Shown: in pieces, positions 1-5,445 of the stretch
Numbering within the stretch: position 1 is the first letter of the stretch
How the letters are laid out: each line of letters starts with the position of its first letter
NCBI GenBank assembly: GCA_913054565.1
Contig: CAJXHW010000143.1
Coordinates: 1 to 5,445, forward strand
DNA length: 5,445 nt
Source: an uncultured Kordia sp.
GTDB lineage: Bacteria; Bacteroidota; Bacteroidia; Flavobacteriales; Flavobacteriaceae
Direction of reading: 5' to 3'
Made by a program: the position numbers and the translations under genes
Notes under the pieces: model-generated
What the model was told of the DNA's origin: nothing
The model's input: the letters and a program-made list of their open reading frames with translations, nothing else
Databases searched by the model: none

Positions 1-219
1 CATTCCTTTTATAGTTGATTTTATTTGAAATACTTTTTTCAAAGCAAAAACTAATATTAATACTTGTAATAACATAATTGGAATTAACAATAATTCCTGA
101 ATTACCCCTATTAAAACAGATGAAGATTTAATAACATAAGTATTCATCCAAACCAATATTAAAAAAAGCGTTGTGATAGTTGCTGCAATAAACAATTGTT
201 TTAAGCTTATATTCCTCAT
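1..219 (-). CDS. Small putative membrane protein, 3' end cut by window edge
   Basis: The frame starts with ATG at 219-217 and stays open to position 1, giving 73 visible residues (beginning MRNISLKQLF) with no stop. The visible part is mostly two hydrophobic segments, about residues 8-30 and 35-62, separated by a short polar KSSS turn. A basic stretch (KKVFQIKSTIK) follows the second helix, so an inner-membrane hairpin is likely. I do not recognise the family and assign no function. The ATG is two bases after the pfkA stop codon (TAA-TT-ATG) and has no Shine-Dalgarno sequence, which suggests cotranscription and possibly translational coupling with pfkA. The close spacing and protein-like hydrophobic pattern support a real gene. 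The total length and any further domains cannot be seen here. Confidence 0.65.
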   Translation of the reverse strand, partial: MRNISLKQLFIAATITTLFLILVWMNTYVIKSSSVLIGVIQELLLIPIMLLQVLILVFALKKVFQIKSTIKGM

Positions 220-221
220 AA

Positions 222-1208
222 TTATATTGATAATATATCCGATATTCTTAACAACTCTTTATTTATACTGTTTTTACATCTCATTATTTCAATTATTGGT
301 GTTGCTACAACCTCATTATTTCTAACACCAACCATAATATCTTTCTTGCCATCAAGCAACAACTCTACCGCTTTTACCCCTAACCTACTTGCTAAAACTC
401 TATCAAAACAAGAAGGACTACCACCACGCTGTAAATGTCCTAATACAGTAACTCGCGGTGAGTAATCATCTAAATTTTCTTTCACATATTCTGCTAATTC
501 AAAAACATTTTTACCCGTTTTATCTCCTTCAGCTACAATAACGATACTTGATGTTTTTCCGCTTATTTTACTTCTTTTTAAACTTTCTAATAATTTTTCT
601 AATGGCTGATCTTCCTCAGGTATTAATATTTCCTCTGCTCCGGCACCAATACCTGAATTTAAAGCTATAAAACCAGCATCTCTTCCCATAACCTCAACAA
701 AAAACAACCTATTGTGTGAGCTTGCGGTATCTCTTATTTTATCAACAGCTTCAACAACTGTATTTAAAGCTGTGTCATACCCTATAGTGAATTGCGTACC
801 ATAAATATCATTATCTATTGTACCGGGAATTCCAATTACTGGAATGTCAAATTCTTTACTAAATAGAGCTCCACCAGTAAAGGTTCCATCACCACCAATT
901 AAAACTAAAGCATCTACATCTTCTGATTTTAAATTATCATAAGCTTTTTTTCTCCCTTCAGCTAATCTAAACTCTTCCGAACGCGCCGATTTTAGCATAG
1001 TCCCTCCTTTATTGATAATATTTTTAACACTACGAGACGTAAGCTCTATAAAGTCATTTTCAATAATACCTTCGTATCCCCGGTAATACCCAAAACATTT
1101 TACGTTATAATATGCACAAGCTCTAACAACTGCTCTTATCGCTGCATTCATACCTGGAGCGTCTCCTCCTGAAGTCATCACTCCTATTTTCATTATCTTT
1201 TTAGCCAT
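222..1208 (-). CDS. pfkA: ATP-dependent 6-phosphofructokinase
   Basis: Phosphorylates fructose 6-phosphate to fructose 1,6-bisphosphate with ATP in the cytoplasm, the committed step of glycolysis. The 328 residues match the usual bacterial PfkA length (about 320). Visible motifs in order are GGDAPGMNAAIRA (14-26), GGTMLKSAR (68-76), GGDGT (105-109), PGTIDND (128-134, D132 matching the catalytic base D127 of E. coli PfkA), MGRDAGF (174-180) and LGHLQRGGSP (256-265). G108 and G129 occupy the positions that distinguish ATP-using from pyrophosphate-using enzymes, which carry Asp and Lys there. R25, R29, R159 and E192 align by motif spacing with the E. coli effector-site residues R21, R25, R154 and E187, so ADP/PEP-type allostery is plausible. 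The ATG at 1208 is the furthest upstream start because an in-frame TGA lies at 1220-1218. Met6 is a possible alternative. It is followed after two bases by a small membrane protein gene and is divergent from the symporter gene. Confidence 0.97.
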   Translation of the reverse strand: MAKKIMKIGVMTSGGDAPGMNAAIRAVVRACAYYNVKCFGYYRGYEGIIENDFIELTSRSVKNIINKGGTMLKSARSEEFRLAEGRKKAYDNLKSEDVDALVLIGGDGTFTGGALFSKEFDIPVIGIPGTIDNDIYGTQFTIGYDTALNTVVEAVDKIRDTASSHNRLFFVEVMGRDAGFIALNSGIGAGAEEILIPEEDQPLEKLLESLKRSKISGKTSSIVIVAEGDKTGKNVFELAEYVKENLDDYSPRVTVLGHLQRGGSPSCFDRVLASRLGVKAVELLLDGKKDIMVGVRNNEVVATPIIEIMRCKNSINKELLRISDILSI

Positions 1209-1226
1209 TAATTTATATCAAAAATG

Positions 1227-1238
1227 TTTGTTAACAAA
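1227..1238. promoter_or_regulatory. Perfect 12-bp palindrome in the divergent control region (candidate operator)
   Basis: TTTGTTAACAAA reads identically on both strands. After one mismatched pair the symmetry resumes for two further pairs (1224-1241). It lies 18 bases upstream of the pfkA start codon and 76 bases before the symporter start, inside the 106-bp gap between the divergent genes. Its symmetry and position would suit a dimeric transcription factor. One half overlaps the best pfkA -7-like element, which would fit repression. No regulator is encoded in the window, and AT-rich DNA produces such palindromes by chance, so the operator role is inference. Confidence 0.3.
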
Positions 1239-1262
1239 TATCAATTTAAAAATACAGAACAT
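1235..1262 (-). promoter_or_regulatory. Weak candidate flavobacterial-type promoter for pfkA
   Basis: On the minus strand, GATATTTG (1242-1235) matches seven of eight positions of the Bacteroidota -7 consensus TAnnTTTG. It is preceded at 17 bases by ATG (1262-1260), a two-of-three match to the -33 TTG. Transcription would start close to 1230, leaving a leader of about 20 bases. The match is imperfect at both elements. I found no better pair for pfkA and no convincing one for the symporter on the plus strand (TAATTTG at 1268-1274 has a one-base-short spacer and no suitably placed TTG). Confidence 0.22.
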
Positions 1263-1314
1263 TTTTCTAATTTGATTATTTTTAGCGCAGATATTAACAC
1301 TTTATTTCTATTCT

Positions 1315-3042
1315 ATGCAATTAGCAATTATTGACTATGCTATTATTTTTGGTTTTTTTATCCTATCACTCGTCATTGGTGTTCTTGTCGCAAAACAGTC
1401 TGGAAAAAGTAGCGAATCCTTCTTTTTATCTGGCAGAAACATGCCGTGGTGGCTATTAGGGTTTTCAATGGTAGCTACAACTTTTGCTGCAGACACACCT
1501 GGCTTAGTTACACAACTCGTGAGGGAAAATGGCGTGTCAGGAAACTGGGTATGGTGGGCTATGTTGTTAACAGGAATGCTTACTGTGTTTTTTTATTCAA
1601 AACTATGGCGTAAATCAGGAATTACAACTGATTTGGAGTTTTATGAATTACGGTACAAAGGAAAGGCTGCAAGTTTTTTAAGAGGATTTAGAGCTGTATA
1701 TCTTGGTGTGTTTTTTAACGTTATTACAATGGCTGGTGTCTGTTTAGCAGGTGCTAAAATCGCAAATATATTATTAGGGATTTCACAAGAAGAAACACTC
1801 ATTTATTCATCTATAATAGTAGTAATTTACTCTTCACTTGGTGGCTTAAAAGGTGTTTTAATAACTGATTTTATTCAGTTTATTATTGCTATGATTGGTT
1901 CTGTTTGGGCAACTATTTATATTGTAAACTTACCAGAAATAGGTGGATTAAACACCTTATTAACTCATGAAAATGTTAGTACTAAATTAAATATTATCCC
2001 AGACTTTTCAGACTCTAAAGCAGTAATCACATTGTTAATTATTCCTTTTGCCGTGCAATGGTGGAGCACATGGTATCCAGGGGCAGAACCTGGAGGCGGC
2101 GGGTATATTGCTCAACGAATGCTAGCTGCAAAAGACGAAAAACATGCTACTTGGGCAACATTGTTTTTTAATTTCGCACATTATGCGCTTCGTCCATGGC
2201 CATGGATTATTGTTGGTTTGGCATCCTTAATACTCTTCCCTACCTTAGAAAATATCAATACAACATTTCCTAACTTAACTTCTGAAATGCAAGGACATGA
2301 TGTTGCTTATGCAGCAATGATGACCTACTTACCTGCAGGATTAATAGGGATTGTATTAACATCACTAATAGCAGCATTTATGAGCACTATATCTACTCAA
2401 TTAAACTGGGGAAGCTCATACATCGTAAATGATTTATATAGTAGGTTTATTAATCCGAATGCTACAGAAAAACAAAATGTATTAGTTGGACGACTTTCTA
2501 CAGTTTTATTAATGGTTTGTGCTGCTTTATTTTCTTTTTATTTACAATCTGCTCATGATGTATTTAATTTGTTATTACAAATTGGAGCAGGAACAGGTTT
2601 GTTATTTATTTTAAGATGGTTCTGGAACAGAATTAATCCTTATAGTGAAGTTGCAGCTATGGGAATCTCTTTTCTAATTGCTTTAATATTTTTTATAAAT
2701 GGAAAACTAGATACGCCATTATTTATACTTGCTGGACATTGGAAGTTAATTATAGGTGTAGTCATTACTACTATAGGCTGGGTTATTGTAACATTACTTA
2801 CAAAACCTACAGATTCCGAAACATTAGATAAGTTTGAAGCCTTAATTTATGGATCAGAAAGCAAATTTCATAATATTGGTTATAAGGTTTTAGCGTTTTT
2901 CTTAGGTATAATTGGCACATACAGCTTTTTGTTTGCTACAGGTTATTTTATTTATGGCAACACTACTCTAGCAATAACTTTAAGCATTGTTGCACTATTT
3001 TGTAGTGCTTTATTAATTAAAAATTGGAAAAAAATTAGTTAA
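1315..3042 (+). CDS. Sodium:solute symporter (SSS family), substrate unknown
   Basis: An inner-membrane secondary transporter that would couple sodium entry to uptake of a solute such as a sugar, nucleoside, amino acid or organic acid. The 575 residues contain about 14 hydrophobic segments, consistent with SSS members, which have a LeuT-type fold. Family-typical features are the N-terminal helix (5-26), the SGRNMPWW loop (39-46), the discontinuous second helix with ATTFAADTPG (54-63), a glycine-rich loop followed by YIAQRMLAAKDE (264-275), and AAFMSTIS (353-360). In the last, A354, S357 and T358 align with the Na2-site residues A361, S364 and S365 of Vibrio SGLT, so sodium coupling looks intact. 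The Trp-rich stretch at 249-297 appears lineage-specific. The ATG at 1315 is secure because an in-frame TGA lies at 1273-1275 with no ATG or GTG between. There is no Shine-Dalgarno sequence, as is usual in this phylum. It is divergent from pfkA, which hints at a carbon source but does not identify the substrate. Confidence 0.92.
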   Translation: MQLAIIDYAIIFGFFILSLVIGVLVAKQSGKSSESFFLSGRNMPWWLLGFSMVATTFAADTPGLVTQLVRENGVSGNWVWWAMLLTGMLTVFFYSKLWRKSGITTDLEFYELRYKGKAASFLRGFRAVYLGVFFNVITMAGVCLAGAKIANILLGISQEETLIYSSIIVVIYSSLGGLKGVLITDFIQFIIAMIGSVWATIYIVNLPEIGGLNTLLTHENVSTKLNIIPDFSDSKAVITLLIIPFAVQWWSTWYPGAEPGGGGYIAQRMLAAKDEKHATWATLFFNFAHYALRPWPWIIVGLASLILFPTLENINTTFPNLTSEMQGHDVAYAAMMTYLPAGLIGIVLTSLIAAFMSTISTQLNWGSSYIVNDLYSRFINPNATEKQNVLVGRLSTVLLMVCAALFSFYLQSAHDVFNLLLQIGAGTGLLFILRWFWNRINPYSEVAAMGISFLIALIFFINGKLDTPLFILAGHWKLIIGVVITTIGWVIVTLLTKPTDSETLDKFEALIYGSESKFHNIGYKVLAFFLGIIGTYSFLFATGYFIYGNTTLAITLSIVALFCSALLIKNWKKIS

Positions 3043-3057
3043 CCAAAACTAGCTCCT

Positions 3058-3097
3058 ATTAAAAAACGTCCATATAGTAATATGGACGTTTTTTAAT
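3058..3097. terminator. Bidirectional intrinsic terminator between convergent genes
   Basis: Arms ATTAAAAAACGTCCATAT (3058-3075) and ATATGGACGTTTTTTAAT (3080-3097) pair perfectly over 18 bp around a four-base loop, AGTA (3076-3079). On the plus strand the stem is followed by a T-rich run to about 3108, and on the minus strand the stem itself ends in six Ts. The A and T tracts around a GC-containing core are the classic form of a terminator working in both directions. It ends the symporter transcript 16 bases after its stop codon. It also ends the TamB-like transcript, whose TAA (3095-3093) lies within the stem. Confidence 0.9.
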
Positions 3098-5445
3098 TTC
3101 TTTTTTTCTCCCGTATAAAGCTTGAAGGGTCTTCTTCCGCTTCCTCTTCTTTGGCAGCAGTTTTTCGTTTGCCTTTAAATATTTTATTAATTAACTCTTC
3201 AAAATTATCGAAATCTACTTTATATGAAATACCAACCCCTTGGGTATACCCTATTTCATTTGCTAATTCTGTTGCTGTTAAATCATTTTCTCTATTAAAT
3301 ATTTTAGCCCGTAATGTTCCATCATCATTTAGCAAAAACTCAATTTGAATATCACCAGCAACTACTGTTTTACTAACACCTCCAACAGGAATTCCTACTT
3401 TTCCATTAATTGATACTCTGTCAGAAATTTGGGTAGAAACAGTAAAACCAAATCGATCTTCAATACGTTGTTCTTCTAAAGGATTATTTTCCCCTTGTTC
3501 ATAATTCAACCCAATCTTAAATTTATCATCAGCTTTAGATAACATGTTATTTACTAAAGTAGTTGCTCGTTCTACTAAGTTACCTGTAACAGCACTTTGC
3601 CCGTAAGAATACGCCCCTGTAAATTGACCAGATGTTACTAATGATAATGCTTGTTTGTCTCTAAATTCTTTATCATCCAATTTATACAACAACTCTGACT
3701 TTGCAACTGAATTAGTTTTAGGAAACTGAATATCAAAATTAACATCAGGTTGCATTAGCCCTCCATTTAAATTAATAACAACATCAACAGGAATCTTTCT
3801 GTTAATTGACGGGTTATCTAATAAAATAGCTGGGTTTGCAGTTGTACTATAAACTGCATCCATATTTATTCTAGCTTTAAAAGGATTCCCATCCCAATTG
3901 ATTGTTCCTCCAGGTTTAACAATAAATCGTTTTTCTATGAAACCGCCTTGTAAAAAATTATTACCGTATACAAAGTTATAGGTTCCTTCACTTACCATAA
4001 AGTCTCCAAACATATTGAATTTATCATTGGTATTTATTTCAATTCGCATTAAACCTGCACCACGCCCTTTTAAAACACTTCCTGCGTCTTGATCTAGTAC
4101 TATTTCTATTTCTGCATCTGGTGTAACATTTAAATCAAACTCTAGTTCTAAACCACTAATATCCTGTGGTAAATTAGCAGCAATACCAGTTTGATTTAAT
4201 TTATCATATTTGGAAACCGTTTTAATAAATGAATTATCACCAATAGACCCTGAGTCACTAATTGGTATTTTAAATACTGTACCCTCTTTTGTTGTGGCAT
4301 CTACTTTAACTAATAACTCACTTGTTGGCCCTGTAAGCTCAGCAGATCCGGCAATAAATGCTTTACCATAATACAACGACTCTTCTTCTTGCTCTTTATC
4401 TAACACTACTAAATTATTAGAGGTGATTTTTAAACCTAGCTCCCAATCTGTAAAATAATTATGCTCTACAAAACCATTTAACCGTCCTGATGTATAATAT
4501 CTGGTGTCAAGAATTGCAATGTTATCACATATAAAACGTTTGTCTTTCAAATGTACTATAGCATCATTCTCTACATCAAAATCTATATTTAAATACGGAA
4601 TATACAACCCTGCTTCATCTAAAGATAATTCTCCTGAAAAATCTGGATTATCATAATCTCCAAAAAGCTTTGCATCACCTGATGCTAACCCTCTAATATT
4701 AGAAACAACATCCTTACCTAACGAACTAAAAAATGACAAATTAAACTGCTGTATAACAACATCTAAATTTAATTGAGGTGTTTTAGGAGAAAAATCAACA
4801 TTACCAATTGCACTAAATGATTTTAAATTTTCATTTATAATACTTGAATTAATTTTATAAGTGTTAAACGTATCATCACCTTCAATCTCTAATTTAAATA
4901 CACCTAAATTATGTTCATTGATATTAAAATCAGATATTTCTAATCCTGCTGTAGGTTTATAAACGCCCTTGGTTTGAATTAATTTCACATCACCATTAGC
5001 GATTCCTTTAAAACTAAAGTTTTGAACTTCTGGAATTAGTTTTGACAGTTTCGCATCTTTAATATCTAGAGTAATATTCTTTTCAGAATTACCATGCATT
5101 TCTCCTTTAAGCTTTAAGAACTCCGCACCATGACTTATTATAAACTCTTTAAAAAAAACATCTTTAAAGTCCTTATCAAAAACAATTTTAGCGTTTTTAT
5201 TATTCAACTCATTTATAAACCAATCATAATCATTTATTCTTATATCTGACTTTTTAAACCCAATGACAGATTTATTTTCTGAATCGATTGTATGGTATAA
5301 GTTTAAATTATACCTGTCATTTTTTAACTTCCCACTTTTAAATTCTGTCCTAAAAAATAATGTATCACTAATTGTTTTATTAATAAGATTAAACTCGGAC
5401 ACATCATAGAAGCTAGTTTTCACTTCATCTATGTTAACATAAGCG
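3093..5445 (-). CDS. tamB: TamB-like translocation/assembly module protein, C-terminal part (5' end beyond window)
   Basis: TamB-family proteins are anchored in the inner membrane and reach across the periplasm as a long beta-taco. They act in outer-membrane protein assembly with TamA and/or in phospholipid transport. Here 783 C-terminal residues are visible. The N-terminal anchor and much of the beta-rich body must lie beyond the right edge, since Bacteroidota members usually exceed 1,300 residues. The frame reads AYVNIDE before the GTG at 5423 with no stop, so that GTG is internal. Numbering from the edge, AsmA/TamB-type beta-repeats fill about 120-400. The conserved TamB C-terminal domain (formerly DUF490) spans about 435-757, including GRGAGLMRIEIN (460-471), FGDFMVSEGTYNF (479-490) and GLMQPDVNFDIQFP (562-575). 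A charged tail rich in Lys and Glu (758-783) ends the protein. The gene converges on the symporter gene and has its own terminator, so it is not in an operon with the other genes here. The family call is firm; the gene symbol is by homology only. Confidence 0.9.
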   Translation of the reverse strand, partial: AYVNIDEVKTSFYDVSEFNLINKTISDTLFFRTEFKSGKLKNDRYNLNLYHTIDSENKSVIGFKKSDIRINDYDWFINELNNKNAKIVFDKDFKDVFFKEFIISHGAEFLKLKGEMHGNSEKNITLDIKDAKLSKLIPEVQNFSFKGIANGDVKLIQTKGVYKPTAGLEISDFNINEHNLGVFKLEIEGDDTFNTYKINSSIINENLKSFSAIGNVDFSPKTPQLNLDVVIQQFNLSFFSSLGKDVVSNIRGLASGDAKLFGDYDNPDFSGELSLDEAGLYIPYLNIDFDVENDAIVHLKDKRFICDNIAILDTRYYTSGRLNGFVEHNYFTDWELGLKITSNNLVVLDKEQEEESLYYGKAFIAGSAELTGPTSELLVKVDATTKEGTVFKIPISDSGSIGDNSFIKTVSKYDKLNQTGIAANLPQDISGLELEFDLNVTPDAEIEIVLDQDAGSVLKGRGAGLMRIEINTNDKFNMFGDFMVSEGTYNFVYGNNFLQGGFIEKRFIVKPGGTINWDGNPFKARINMDAVYSTTANPAILLDNPSINRKIPVDVVINLNGGLMQPDVNFDIQFPKTNSVAKSELLYKLDDKEFRDKQALSLVTSGQFTGAYSYGQSAVTGNLVERATTLVNNMLSKADDKFKIGLNYEQGENNPLEEQRIEDRFGFTVSTQISDRVSINGKVGIPVGGVSKTVVAGDIQIEFLLNDDGTLRAKIFNRENDLTATELANEIGYTQGVGISYKVDFDNFEELINKIFKGKRKTAAKEEEAEEDPSSFIREKKRN

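Noticed and set aside
1219..1226. CATTTTTG on the minus strand as a second -7 element for pfkA
   Set aside because: It would start transcription only a few bases from the pfkA ATG and has no correctly spaced -33 element.
1268..1284. TAATTTG and TATTTTTA as possible -7 elements for the symporter
   Set aside because: The first has the wrong internal spacing, the second lacks the final G, and neither has a TTG at the proper upstream distance.
3151..3348. 65-codon open frame on the plus strand
   Set aside because: It lies wholly antisense to the well-supported C-terminal part of the TamB-like gene, and its translation resembles no protein family. It is a shadow of that gene.
5431..5440. ATGTTAACAT palindrome sharing the GTTAAC core with the intergenic palindrome
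   Set aside because: It lies inside the TamB-like coding frame (codons for Y-V-N-I), is only 10 bp and is expected by chance in AT-rich DNA.
1..5445. Search for CRISPR arrays, tRNA/rRNA genes, insertion sequences, attachment sites, defence or toxin-antitoxin genes
   Set aside because: No direct repeats with spacers, no tRNA-like cloverleaf, no transposase or integrase motifs and no unassigned gap over about 110 bases were seen. Coding sequence fills nearly the whole window.

Overview
The window looks like an ordinary chromosomal stretch from a member of the Bacteroidota, most likely a Flavobacteriaceae-type organism. The evidence is strongly AT-rich DNA, no Shine-Dalgarno sequences before the starts, the family-specific look of the proteins, and a very long AsmA/TamB-type protein. 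I see no RNA genes, CRISPR arrays, insertion sequences, phage genes or signs of recent transfer.

Layout from left to right. Positions 1-219 (minus strand) hold the first 73 codons of a small two-helix membrane protein that runs off the left edge. Positions 222-1208 (minus) hold pfkA, encoding an ATP-type 6-phosphofructokinase. Its stop codon is two bases before the start of the membrane protein, so the two are probably cotranscribed. A 106-bp divergent gap (1209-1314) carries a perfect 12-bp palindrome and a weak candidate promoter for pfkA. Positions 1315-3042 (plus) encode a sodium:solute symporter (SSS family) of 575 residues. The short convergent gap (3043-3092) is occupied mostly by a perfect 18-bp-stem hairpin that should terminate transcription in both directions. 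Positions 3093-5445 (minus) hold the C-terminal 783 residues of a TamB-like protein whose N-terminus lies beyond the right edge. A GTG at 5423 is not its real start, because the reading frame stays open to the edge.

Functionally, PfkA is the committed step of glycolysis in the cytoplasm. The symporter imports an unidentified solute using the sodium gradient. The TamB-like protein would span the periplasm in envelope biogenesis. The symporter and pfkA share a divergent control region, which would fit coordinated control of uptake and glycolysis, but that link is inference. The TamB-like gene is convergent and separated by the terminator, so it is an independent unit.

I did not find a previously undescribed system. 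The points most worth a second look are the palindrome in the divergent region, the terminator whose stem contains the TamB stop codon, the unrecognised membrane protein coupled to pfkA, and the roughly 105-110-residue periodicity in the TamB-like protein.
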